Origin: Mercurialis annua
Taxonomy: Eukaryota > Streptophyta > Magnoliopsida > Malpighiales > Euphorbiaceae
Reading direction: 5' to 3'
NCBI RefSeq assembly: GCF_937616625.2
Contig: NC_065571.1
Span: forward strand, 15,006,501 to 15,070,500
Length of the DNA stretch: 64,000 nucleotides
The notes under the pieces were generated by a model. The model did no database searches. It was not told the origin of the DNA and was given only the letters and a program-made list of their open reading frames with translations. This document shows, one piece after another, positions 33,779 to 45,678 of this stretch (the first letter of the stretch is position 1; each line of letters begins with the position of its first letter). The translations under genes and the position numbers were made by a program.

Positions 33779-33996
33779 CTTATGTCCTCGGAGCAGCCGC
33801 AGAGAGTTTTACTTATATTAAAACAACGATTACATAAAACCTAGAGTTATTAGTGTTTGTATACTAAAACTCTAGCTTATAATCAATTACATGTTTTTCC
33901 ATACTTCTATCCAATGGGAATAAAGTCTTTTCTCCTAACATACGAAAATACAAAATAATCAAGTCCTACTTAAAACGGGCCAAAAATATCGCTAAC
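33779..33996 (-). repeat. continuation of the interrupted copia LTR
   Basis: Minus-strand sequence TGTTAGCGATATTTTTGGCC ... 'aagtaaaactctctgcgg' ... 'tccgaggacata' resembles a copia LTR from its TGTTA start through the U5 'CCGAGGACA' block. Joined conceptually to 27949-27966 it would make an LTR of about 236 bp. No coding. Confidence 0.45.
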
Positions 33997-34031
33997 AACT
34001 AGCCCTACCAACCGGACCGCTGGGCAGAAAA

Positions 34032-37000
34032 TGTAATATCCTTAGTTTTTCCAGAAGTCTGGTCGAGGTTTCAGTTTGGTTTTAGATTGGTTTCTAATTT
34101 CTTAAGTGTTGATTTTTGTCCACGTAATTGAATTTTTATTGTCCTTGTGTTTCATTCATGGTTCGTATGAGTTTCTAAGTGTTCACATGTGTGTTACCAT
34201 GTTCGTGTTGCATTGGATTTAAATTGAGTTTTAAAATGTTTGAATCATTAAGTTTTGTCCAAGTCTTAAAAATGTTATTTCTAAGCGAGAGACTGCCGTC
34301 TATGATTCCAGAGCATCGTATATTTTTAAAATTTTGGACAATCATCTCGTGTGTTAGACGATCGTCTATTTGCTTATGTATTTAAATTTTGAATTTCGTT
34401 TCTAAACTCATTTTCACCCGAGTTTCACCATTGAAACACTATTCATTATCTCTCCCAACTTATTATACTTACCTTTAGCCTAAACCAGAAGGATTTTGGA
34501 ATCAAACCCCATTTTCATGGATTAACAAGTATTTGGTGTATGTATTACAATTCTTGGAGTTGTCTTGACTTGAGCATTTTTTAAGCTTCATTTTCTATTC
34601 TTGCCTTATTATTTAAGTTGTGATTGTTCAAGAGGTATATGTTTTAACCCCTTGATTTGTATTCATGGGTTCTTTGTGGGTTCTAAAGTTTAACTTAGTT
34701 GTTTTTGATTGAATCCATGCTTAATGATTTGCCATTCATATCACCATGCTTAATCCTTGATCTTGAGTTGATTTATTTGACATGCAACATATTTATGTAC
34801 TTGTATATTCTGATTATGACATGCAATGTGTTTAGGATGAATTTTGGGTTGGTTCACATGTTTCTTCATGTTGATTTCTAAGTTAAATGATAATAAATTA
34901 TGCTTTGTTGACTTTTTAATCAACTTTATTATATCGTTCAATATGTTTAGATTATTTATTATAATATGGAAATTTTTTATGTTTAGGGTATTTGCATGTT
35001 AGAATTTGGCTTGGTTGTATTTGACATGTTTGTTAAGTTTAAGAGTTATTTTGCCCTTTTGGCAAAGCTTGAGGACCTAATTATATGTTTGGTAAAGTTT
35101 GGGATTGATATGAGTAGCTGGAGTCTATGTATGGCCTGAATTATGTGATTGTTTACATGTTTGGTGTGTTATGTGAGATTTTGCGAATTCGAAAGTTTAG
35201 AGACCCAATTGTTACTTTTGAGCATTTGAGGGATTAAACTGTAATTTTTACAAATATGAGTTTTAGATGCCTTAGGGGCTGTTTAGATATTTTTGTATGG
35301 TTGTTTTGGTTTTTTGGATTTAATATAGTTTGATTTGTGTGGTTTTGGTCAATTATTTTAAAGTATAGCATTACAGTGCAATTTTACAAAATCCAATGGC
35401 TATTTTTGTAAATTGACCAATATTGGAGATTTTTCCAAAGGGTGTGTTTTGATAAAATATTTTGATTAAAATATTTTATAGAGATATGTGATATCGATTT
35501 AAAGGTTTGACTCTGAATAAGCGTTTTTTTACACTTTGTGATAAATCGGGTAGTTTTCGGCATTTTGGCTAAGAAATAATTTTGGAGTCTTAAGGGATGT
35601 TTAAACACAAGGTTTTCATGAAAAAGAGTTTTAGTGGTTTTTGGGATTATTCCGAGAGTCCAGACGCGCTCCGAAATAGTATTTTGGCGTTTTTACGAAA
35701 AAATGTGGATTTCGTATTTTTAAGCTGGAATTGTTTTCAGTTCGAACTCATTTTTTCAATAGAAGTGAGATAGTACATATCTAGTTCAACTATGTTTCTG
35801 AGATATTAGTACCCTGTTGACGGAAATCTGGGTTTCGGGCAACATTTCGGTCGAAATGAGTGTGTCGATACCCCAATTAAATGTTTTAAGGTTTTCAAAA
35901 CATGTTGTGATTTTAAATGCAGGTTTACTTTTTTGGAAAAGATCAATTTGAACCAGAGCATAGTCAGGATTCAAAAATCTTTTAAATTTGATGATTTGTG
36001 ATTTCTCGATTTGCGTGTTTCAACATGTTGTGATGTTCTCGAGTGTTTGCCTCGTGTGTTGTTTGTCTTTATGTTTTGGTTGCTTAGTATTCTAGAACTA
36101 TGCGTGGTTGTGTTGTAGCGTTTATTAATTTAGTCGATTTGTGTTAGACCTGCCTATATCAAGTGAGTCGGAGTCGGAGTCAGGGTAGATCTCGAGGAGT
36201 GATCCAGTGACAGAGATTATACCGTGATTATGCAGTTTCTATGAGATTTATGTGTTATATTTATTTTATTAAATAAAAGAATTTTATATACGCGAAGTTT
36301 ATTTATCAGTTTCTGAAACGGTTTTTCAAACCAATCGTATGAAAAATATGGAACATGCTTTCTAATAGTCGGCAATAGGACTACGTGCGTATCGATGAAG
36401 ATCTTATGATAATGGATATGATGATCAATCACACATGTATTGAGGATTATAGTTGAGCTCAGTAGATTAAATTCTCAGGTCTTTTGTTAGCGATAATACT
36501 TGGTAGATTAAGTTGTCGAGCTATGCGCTAGTGATATACTTTGTTGATTAATTTCTTGGTCTTCACAACTTGAGATTAAGTGAAGTCGATGTTGTACTCG
36601 GTGATTAATTTCTCGGGCTTCACGACTAATTGGATTGAATTATGGAATAAGTATTTGATCGGCGAGACGTCTCGATGGATTAATTTTTCAGGCGCCACGA
36701 TCACTTGGATTTTCCGATGGCATTATGGGATATCACGAAATTGAGGTTTAAGGTTCCATTGATTTCCCTAGTGATTTATATATGTATTATTGTTCTGGTT
36801 TTCAAACTTATTAATTAGATATAACTTATAGAACTCACTGAGCTTCGACTAACCCCATTGTTGTTCCCATTTTCAGATTTTATCGTGTAGCGTGAGGACT
36901 TCCATTTTCTTTCCGGAGGTTCGCTTTTCAAGAAAAGGAGTTGAGTCGTTTTCACTCTACCCACAGTACACTACTAGAAAACAGTCATTTAGCGACGAAG

Positions 37001-37960
37001 CTTTTACGTTGCTAAATTCCGTCGTTAAGTTTAGCGACGTACATTGTCGGTCGCTAAATTTCTTGTCGCTAATTTTACAGCGACGGAATAAAAAAAATTA
37101 GCGATGGATTTAAAAAAAATTAGCGATCGATTTAAAAAAATTAGTGACGGATTTAAATCCCTCGCTAATTTTTAAAATAATAAAAAAAATTAATTTTTTT
37201 AATTAAAATCGTAAAATAAAATATTATTTAATCGGCCACTTAACGTCACACACACTCCCGCTATACACCACACACTATCACCCACCCGTAAATTTTGCTA
37301 ATTTCCCAACTTTCCAATATATAGTTCCCCCACGCGTGACTCTATCTTAACTAACTCAGATTCTTGTTCTATATCTATGTATATTATATTTAAATATAAC
37401 TGAAAGTAACAAAAAGTTACTCCCGCAATTTACTCCCGGATTATAAAATAATTATTTTTTCATACTAATTAGCTTTAAATAAATAATTAATAAATTATTT
37501 TTCTGATAGTTATTTTAAATAAAAATTATTACTTTTACACTTTACTCCCGCATTATAATAATTTTTTTAATAAATAATTTTTTTGTTAATAAATAATTTT
37601 TTTGTTAATAAATACTTTTTTTAATAAATAATTTTTTTGTTAATAAATAATTTTTTTCAATAAATAATTTCTTTATAATAAATATTATTTTTATTAATAA
37701 ATATTAAATTCATCGCTAAATGTATTACTTTTGGTGATGGATTACAAAATATATCGCTAAAAGTGAAAAACAAATTGGCAGGATTTTTAGGATTTAGCGA
37801 CAGATTTAAATTCGCCGTTGAATCCCTCGCTAAATGTGATTTTAGTCACAGATTTGAAATCCGTCGCTAATCGGCTGTTTTTTAGTAATGATAGTCTGTA
37901 GATGTCTTATTTGGCCGAAGTTTCTTGTATTTGGCTACGTTTTATTTGGCTATGTTTGAA
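34032..37960 (+). repeat. large LTR of the same broad family (L3), interrupted by a CACTA element
   Basis: Starts TGTAATATCCTTAG, typical of plant gypsy LTRs. It contains the tandem motif zone (36440-36720: 'gattaatttctcgggcttcacgac' and variants), an 'agaactcactgagc' block and acceptor-like TTTTCAG ending 36876, as in the other LTRs. The CACTA element at 36969-37890 splits its last part. The terminal 'gggtttcggagctacc' block is missing, so the 3' end is truncated near 37960. No coding seen in 34032-36968. Confidence 0.6.
36969..37890. mobile_element. non-autonomous CACTA element inside L3
   Basis: Left terminus CACTACTAGAAAACAGTC, right terminus 'ctgttttttagtaatg' (three changes from the complement). 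Sub-terminal TTTAGCGACG / AATCCGTCGCTAA repeats cluster at both ends and the middle is T/A-rich. Flanks GTA and ATA agree at two of three bases. Same family as 12020-13072 but with a more worn right end. Confidence 0.88.
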
Positions 37961-38104
37961 TTTGACCAATCCGGCGGACTTTTCCATGCACTTCACGGAA
38001 CTCTCACCCACAAGTGGTCTTATTGACTTTCCTACTTGAATTCCTAAAGACTATATCTGATTAATTCATGCACAGTCATCTTTTCTCAAACAATCGCCAA
38101 TTTC

Positions 38105-38870
38105 CTAAAAAAACCTTACTTTGTTAGCTTTCCATGCAATTAAGATCATGCCTTCAATTCGAGTTTTATTCATGCATCCATGCAAAGTCTTGCCATTATG
38201 CTGCTTTACAACTGTAATTTTTTCTACAACTCTAGTACTTTTTTCTTCTATCGTCCGTTCAAAAAATTCATGTATCCTTTGCACTCTATATTTCACCATA
38301 TGCTTATCCGTCTTGTGTACCCTAGACCCTCTTTCAAACATACGAAACTTATAGAAATCAACATTACAACCCTTAACACCATGTGACAAATATACATTAT
38401 CAACATCATGAAAAAGCATTTTTTCACGCCCCAAAGAAGTACTAATAGTAGCATCCACATCCGATCTAGAATGGCCTAGACCTACAACTGTGTTACCCAA
38501 CAACTTGTAGATATTCCTAGTAGTTCTTAGTCCTTTCATCACCGTCAAAGCACCATGACTCGCTATCATCATGTTACTCATGCCCGATTTAAACTTAAAT
38601 CCCTTAGCATGCAACACACCTAAGGAAATAAAATTCCTTTTCAATTCAGGAACATACATAACATCACTCAACATCCTAACACAACCATCATATATTCTAA
38701 TTTTCATTTTCCTCACACCTAAAATAGCATGTAAATTACTATCACTTAAGTTCACAAAAACAAAATTACCTTGAACTATGACTAAAACCATTTCATGTTA
38801 GATGTAATATGAAACGAGCATCCCTAATCGAGCACCCATGAGTCTTCAAGCTTACTTGATGAAACTGAAA
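38105..38870 (-). pseudogene. copia protease remnant and pre-integrase region
   Basis: The protease loop appears as DSWVLD then TAG then GCSFHIT: the Ser of the D-S-G triad is replaced by a stop codon. A frame at 38791-38105 follows with KIRIYDGCVRMLSDVMYVPE, LKRNFISLGVLHAKGFKF and NIYKLLGNTVVG, which are the protease C-terminal and GAG-pre-integrase segments. Downstream residues (GKTLHGCMNKTRIEGM) do not look like integrase, so an internal deletion has joined foreign or late sequence. Confidence 0.78.
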
Positions 38871-38998
38871 GTACATCGCCCTCATTTTTATCCATGTCTC
38901 CATCCTCCACTATATTTGCAAAATTCAGACGCTCCCCTTTGGATTAATTTTTTTGCATCTCATTTCTTGGACAATTTCTTCTCATGTGGCCAATCTTA

Positions 38999-39740
38999 TT
39001 ACATCTATAGCACATCACTTCACGTTTAATCCTAAATTTTAATCTAGAGTTACGCTTCCTGTTGCCTTCATCATCTTATTTCCTTGATCGCTCTTGATTC
39101 CCATCAGCATACAATCCTGATTCACGTTCACAGAGTATACCTCACCATTCTACATCAGTTGGTGATAAGCCAATAATGCTGATGTAACTTCTTCCACATG
39201 AACTGTTTCTTTCCCATATGTAAGTGTCGTCAGCAAATGTTCATACGAGGATGGTAACGAACAAAGCGAATTATGGCTCAGTCCTCGTCCTCAATCGTAA
39301 CCTCCAACAAAGATATATCAGTAATATTTGTTAGATTGAAAACATTAACATGTTGTACTAAATAATTACCTTCATACATCTTTAGCTCGTATAACTTTTG
39401 CTTAAGATATAATTTATTGGTGAGATTCCTCGCCATATATCGCCCTTCAAGCACCTTCCACACCTCCAACAGAGATGAAATATCCATCACATGATACAAG
39501 AACTCATCTACCAAAAACAATCGGATGATTTCAGCCATTTGCAATTATAGTTCTTCTCAATCTAATTCATCAAGATTGTCCGGTTTCCTATCACGCATCT
39601 TCTTCAACAATCCTTGTTGCGCCAATATATATTTCACCCTTCTTTGCCACAATTTGAAATTGTCAGATCCATTGAACTTCATTACATCGAATTTGTTCAT
39701 CATTGCCACCAGCCTTCAATATGTCCTCGCAACAAAGCTC
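38999..39740 (-). pseudogene. copia gag with CCHC zinc knuckle
   Basis: Minus-strand translation in pieces gives MNKFDVMKFNGSDNFKLWQ at about 39640-39700, then a UBN2-type capsid stretch in the frame 39278-39544 (FLYHVMDISSLLEVWKVLEG, LTNKLYLKQKLYELKMYEG). At about 38965-39015 is the knuckle CYRCNKIGHMRRNC (CX2CX4HX4C). A TAG/TAA separates the first segment from the second and further stops follow, so no intact Gag can be made. Confidence 0.82.
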
Positions 39741-39750
39741 TGATACTAAT

Positions 39751-40200
39751 TGTTGTGAAATCTACGCGCCCAATAGATTGATTGAAACGATAACAATGCC
39801 CTTGAACCATAATCTGTAAAAGGCAGGACCTTTTAACAAATCGCTATTCTACAAAGAACAAGGTACATATCTTTCTAAGATGTATCAAGGCTATTTCCCT
39901 CGAATATGTCAGGGAAACGTCCCTTCATCCTTAAACGCTAAAAGCCTCAATTCGACAAAAGACAAGCCTTTCAACAAACGCATTAGGGCAACGATCAACT
40001 CCTCCGAAAAACAATCAACAAAAAACACGGCTCATTTACAAATTAACATTCGACAAAAAACAAGGCACATGCCTTTCTAAGAGGTGTTAGGCTATGCCCG
40101 TTGAGTACGTTAGGACGACGTCTCTTCATTTGAATCTCCATTCAATGAAAGGATAATCTTTTAACAAGGACATTAGAGCAATGTTTCTAAAATTAAAATA
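39751..40200 (-). repeat. 5' LTR of the copia remnant (right boundary uncertain)
   Basis: On the minus strand it ends CACAACA next to the primer site ATTAGTATCAGAGC. It contains two imperfect direct copies of a block 'caaagaacaaggtacatatctttctaaga' (39855; split: caaagaacaaggtac, atatctttctaaga) and 'caaaaaacaaggcacatgcctttctaaga' (40052), about 200 bp apart, so the LTR carries an internal duplication. The outer TG end is not obvious. Confidence 0.6.
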
Positions 40201-40536
40201 AAGCAGAATTACCGTATTAGAGCACATGAAGAATCAAGAATATTAATATCTCCATCTCAGTCATTTTTAATGATTCATTTAATGGTTTAATCTATTGTTT
40301 CAGATTGAAAAATCACTAATTTTTATTAATTTGCTGTTATTACGATTTCTCATATTACAAACAACACACGATATCCAAATTTCATCATTATCATTGATCA
40401 TGTTAGAAATAGTAAAAGATTGCTTATCAGATTCACAATCTACATCAAATTTTTTTGGAACATAATTAATTAATTGATATTATTTAAATTTAAAATATTG
40501 CATGTTTAAAATTTAAGAATTTGTATCAATTAAATT
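40200..40536. other. gene-free AT-rich stretch
   Basis: Nothing recognisable beyond the flank of the copia LTR and the start of the next MITE. Confidence 0.35.
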
Positions 40537-40833
40537 AGGGATAATGTTATAAAAATTCATAAACTATTCAATTTAATTACGAATTTCAAAACGTCTCAAT
40601 TATATGCAGGAAATTTTATTTTTTTCTCAATTCGACACACGAGGTTATAATTTGATGACGTGGCTGCAAAAAATAAAGTCCATCTCAGCAAAATCATACC
40701 AATGAATGAGTGCTTTGTCCGTATATGCATCGAATTAAGAAAAAAAACTTCTTACATACAATTGAGACATTTAAAAGTTCGTGATTAATTTAAAAAAATA
40801 AATATATTTTATGAATTTATTTAACATTACCCC
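40537..40833. mobile_element. palindromic MITE, Mutator-like
   Basis: Left AGGGATAATGTTATAAAAAT plus 'tcataaactatt' and 'aaacgtctcaattatatgc' is complementary to the right 'gtatacatacaattgagac'-type arm and 'tttatgaatttatttaacattacccc'. Flanking 9-mers (ATTAAATTA, AACAAAATA) match at six of nine, so the target duplication is only suggestive. Confidence 0.6.
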
Positions 40834-42868
40834 AACAAAATATAATATAATGGTTCAGCTTTTTTCCTTTGCCAAATCTTCACTGAAAACCTTATAATCA
40901 TGCAGAACAAATCTTACTCGAAGTGGACTTTTCCAATCAAAAGGTGGGAATAAAGACGAAGCCATTTAAAAGGCTGAAAGAGTTGTTGTTAATTGTGTCT
41001 TAATTCTCTATGGAATATCACATTTCAAGAAATTTACAATTCATTTTTGTACATATATTGTGGATTTTCTTTTATCTTCTTTCAATAATGTCATGCACTT
41101 CAAAAGTTCTAGAAAAATAAATTCAAGAATTGGGTTCGCACGAAAAAATAATCATCATAATAAACCATCCAATTGTTGAATGTAATAATTGAAAAGCTTG
41201 TTTAATTATAATATCTTTATTTCCCAAATTATTATCCAATAACAAATTTATGGTCACCAAGAATATATATTAAATTTACACAACAATAATAAATAATCTT
41301 AAAGTTTGTTGTTTTTCTTTTTCATGTAACCTATAGAATTGCAGTTTATGCTAAATTATAGAAATGATATGAGTTTTACAAGGTTGTAATGTGTTGGTAT
41401 ATGTGAAAACAACCGACCCAAATTGAAAATTCAAATCAGAACGAACCAAAAATATGAATTCGGTTGTAAAATATTTTTGGTTGATTTTGGTTTTTGTTTT
41501 AAAAAATATTGAAAAACAAAACCAACCGAAATAATGTTATATATATTAAGTAATTTTTTCTTTACACAGATTTAGTACAAGATCTTTCAAATCTCTTTAA
41601 GGTCCCTTCTTTCTCATTCTTTGTTTTTCTCTTTAATTAGTTTTAACCAAAGACCAAGAGTGTGAGTTTTGAACTAGAGATCGTAAATACAACTCAAACG
41701 CGGTTTGTGCTAAAGAAGATATTTTGTATGATCATTTCAATAAAATCAGTGTATATCGGTTATCGATCGAACCGAACCAAAATTTTCTCCTTATTTTGGT
41801 TTGGTTCAATCCAATTTTCTATCACCTAAAAAGTGATCGGTTCTAATTTTTAATCGGTTTGAAAATCAAACTGTCCGATACACAACTTTAAATTTATAAA
41901 AAATGAACAACTATATTGAATGTGTATTTTTCACATACTTATTATTTAATTGTCCATGGCTGAAATATGCCTTTGAAAATACAACATTAATCTTAGTTAT
42001 TAATTTTGAAAAGCATTTATATTAATATTTTCTTGAAAAGATATTAATTAATTAGTGGGTTTGAGTACTAGGTATATTAGCAAACAAAACCGAAGTTGAT
42101 AGCAGAAGGGAAAGATTTAGCCAGTAATTAATAGATCACACTTTTTATTTATTTAGTTTTGAAATTTATTTTAAAAAGCATATATGATTGGATTTACTTT
42201 TTAACCTTTTTGTCAACTTAATAAACCAGTAAGGTTCAACTGAGAAATGATTAAATAAACATGCATGCATCAATTCAAGCAATCCAATCCATCCATCCAA
42301 ATCAAAGAAGTGCAATGGGATTTTGACACATCATGCTCAGATTTTTAGACAAAATCACAGCCCACCCTTCCACAGGCTTTACATCAAATCATCTCATCAA
42401 TTCATGCAAAATATTTACTTAAATCCAATATTTGCCTTAAATAAGTCATCTTCTTTTACCACTTGTCAAGGCTTTCGTAGCAGAAAATAACCTCAAAAGG
42501 CCACAAATATTTACCCCCTCAATCTTAGGTCACCTGACTTATTTTACTTTCGCCATTTTATGGGTTCTTGTGTTATTCTTGGTATTTTAACCTTAAATTC
42601 AAGATTTTTTCCCAATATATATATATATATATAATGGACAATGTCTATTTAGATATAATTTTATCAAAAAATTTAAACGAATAAATCCAAAGAAAATCAG
42701 TCATTAAAAATTTATTATTTTATTTTTTGAAGTCTCAAATGTTTAAATTTATTGTTTCTATAGGTGATGTATCTTGATCATATTTTTATCAATTTAAAAT
42801 TACTTTTATAAATTTATTAGTTTAAAATAATAAAATTTATAATTTTATAGATCTAAACAACGCCTTAA
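40834..42868. other. gene-free stretch with a possible decayed hAT-type element
   Basis: At 41400-41885 words such as 'caaccgaccc', 'aaaccaaccgaaat', 'tcgaaccgaaccaaaat' and 'ttttggtttggttcaa' recur in both orientations, resembling the sub-terminal 'cggttcggtt' repeats of the hAT element at 44197; this may be an old related insertion, but ends and duplication are not clear. A (TA)n run lies at 42617-42633. No gene supported. Confidence 0.35.
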
Positions 42869-42877
42869 TAAGTTCTA

Positions 42878-43655
42878 GGCAAAAAACACAAAAAACCCTT
42901 GTAATTTTTTTAAAGTACAGATCAGCCCTCGATATATTTTGGCATAATTCAGCCCCTATAATTTTTAAACCGAAAAAAATCCTACAAATTTTTTTAAAAC
43001 AAATAAACACTTCTGTTAAATATGGAAGTTAACGGCGTTAAATGTCCTTAAGAAAAAGATTCAAAATGTCCTTAATATTTATAATATAACTCAGTTTAAT
43101 TCTTCAAAGGTTTTTTTATTAATAAACAATTTAAATTAGGGAATCGCTTGACACTTTTCCTTTTTAATTAAAAAATTAAAAAAAAAGTGTCAATCCGGCG
43201 TGCTAGTGGTGAAGGGTCGGGTGATGGTGGTTCAATTTTAAAATTAATATAATTAGATTTAATTAGATTTTAATTGAGTTTTGATAGGTTTATTTAAGTT
43301 TTGATATTAATTGAGTTTTGGTAGGTTAGGTTTAATTGGTTGATTGTTTTTAATTAGTTTTAATCGATTTTAATAAAAACGATTAATTAATTAGAGTTAA
43401 TTAGGAAAAAAGTGAAATAATATAAAAAAAATTATAAATATAAAATTGATAAATATTTCAAATATTAAGATTACTTTTGAACTTTTTCCCTATAAATTTA
43501 TGAGGAACACATCAACAATTGGTTTCTAACTTTGATAGACAGAGGCTTTTTTTTTTATATAATCTAAAAATCACAAGAACTGGATTATGCCCAAAAAATT
43601 TAGAATTGATATGTACTTTTTAAAAAACTACGTGGGTATTTTTGTACCTTTTGCC
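42878..43655. mobile_element. non-autonomous Mutator-like element
   Basis: Termini GGCAAAAAACACAAAAAACC and 'gtgggtatttttgtaccttttgcct' are inverted repeats. Flanks TAAGTTCTA (42869-42877) and TAAATTTTA (43656-43664) match at seven of nine. The 778-bp interior has repeated 'ttaattgagttttgat' words and 'ggtgaagggtcgggtgatggtgg' but no ORF. Confidence 0.6.
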
Positions 43656-43664
43656 TAAATTTTA

Positions 43665-44188
43665 TAGATTGTTTTATGTCCTTATGGTTGACTTTATTTA
43701 AGATCAAATTAGTAGAATTTGGAATACTAAAAAGGATTGCAAGGATTTAATTAACTCTTATTTTTAAGTTCATTGAAATTACTTGATGTATTTTTGAAGT
43801 TGTTACACTACGGTTGATAAGGTAAAGCTATAGAGAAGATGGAAAGATTTAGTGGAGATGCACTTCTTTTCTTCTTACAATGAATAGGAAAAGTACTTTT
43901 TAACTATCATTTTTTGCAGAATTACAAACTATTGGGATGTAAAACTTGTCATTATAATAAAATCTCTTACAACAACTATCACATTGCTGTACGGTACAAG
44001 GTAATCAATTCCTTCTCTTTTCTTGCTAATTCAGTTTTGCAACTACGTCTTGTTATTTCATACATCTAAATATTTTATTCATATACACCTTAATTGTTAT
44101 TATTATTTTGTCAAAAGATAAAATTTCATTACATTAAAAAAATCAACTATAAAGAGTATGAGTTGTGGTCACGATATTTAAACTAAAC
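43665..44188. other. gene-free stretch
   Basis: AT-rich, no gene or repeat recognised; it ends at the hAT target duplication. Confidence 0.35.
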
Positions 44189-45678
44189 ATTACAACTAGG
44201 GGTGTGCGTTGGTCGGTTCGGTTCGGTTTTGAAAATGCAGAAACCGTCGGTTTTTGACTTACTATATTTGAAAACCAAATTGTTATTATTTATAATTAAA
44301 ACCGACTAAAACAAGTGTCGAAATTTGTCGGTCGGTTCGGTTCGGGTTCGGTTTTATCATTCGGTTTGAGCCTTCAAATGGGCCGAATACAGGCCTTTAA
44401 TTTCATGAAAAAATAAACAGCAGAATACAAATTTAGACTACAAAAAATTAAACTGATCTATAATATATTCATTTACATCCCTTTCCAATGATACAAAATT
44501 GCTATTCACAGCAGTACAAAAATTACAAATTCTAGAATTTACAGCAATTCAAGTTCATATATGCAAAAAAAATGAACTTCTGAATTTAAAGTTCAGAATC
44601 AGATCCCATCTTATGAATCCCATTCCCAGCAAATGCAATCCGTAACTGATTGTAAAGCATCAACCAGCTGTTTGCAGAAGAAGAGAGAGAGAAACAGACT
44701 ATGAAACAAAAGAATAAACTATTTGACTATAAAACTACTAAATAACTTAAGGTTAAAAAAATTAAATAAAAACAGGGGCTCAGAAATTTGCTTATCGGTT
44801 CATTTGTAATGCGATCTATGACACGGTGGCTCAAATAAGCCGTTTCATCATATCAAAAAAGAAGGCATTACAACATCTGAGAGTGGTGGAAACTTCATCA
44901 TTGCCCAAAACAATTTAAACTGGAAAGTTGAAAGTTTAAAACAATTTCAAAGTAAATCTGGAAAGTTGAAAGTTGAAACCAGGGGATTTCAAAACAGGTT
45001 TTAAGGTTTATAAGTTTGAAAGGTGAAAACAGTAATGAGACATAGTTCCAATTATAAGTTACAACTTACAAGTTATAAATTGTAATGAGTTAAATCATGA
45101 ATTTGAAACAAGGGATTTCAAAAAGAAACTTCACAGAAAGTTTGAAAGTTAAAAGAAGCATTTGAAACCAAGGATTTCAAAACAGATTAAAGTTAAAAAT
45201 GCAAAAATGTTAGAAAGAGTTAGAAAATCATACTTTTTCTTTTGCTTCTCACCACCAATTTAGCATAGTTCAGATTCAGAAGGGACATAGCAATCCAATG
45301 ATAACATCAGAGCTTTTCAAAAGGGACAAACGGGACAGGATCCATCAAAAGGACATTAGCTGCTTAGCTTTTCAGTTTTAGAGCTTCATAGGATCACAGA
45401 CAGCTTCACATATCAAAAGGGACAGGGACTTGGATCAGTTTTCCAGTTTGGCTTCCACCACCTCCAAACTGAACACATGATTTACATGTGTTTCAAAAGC
45501 AAAAATACTGCATCATTGATCATGTTCTTTTTCAGGCAGCAGGAGGGCCAACATTTGGCAACTATGGATAGCCAAAACAAAAGACATAATAGTTCAGAAT
45601 ATAACAGATAAGGCAGATTAATGCTACTAATGAGAAAGGAAAATAAACTTGAAATAAAAACAGAAAGAAGTGCATAAC

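Larger units (their letters stand above)
38105..39751 (-). mobile_element. Ty1/copia retrotransposon remnant (gag to start of integrase)
   Basis: Minus-strand order: primer site (39737-39749), gag, zinc knuckle, protease remnant, pre-integrase region. Integrase core, RT and RNase H are absent; the homology stops near 38105. Several nonsense and frameshift lesions. The LTR lies to the right from 39751. Confidence 0.85.

Noticed and set aside
40837..42868. A second hAT element at 41400-41885
   Set aside because: Only scattered 'ccgaacc/ggttcgg'-type words; no paired ends or 8-bp duplication could be found, so it is left as a note in the stretch description.
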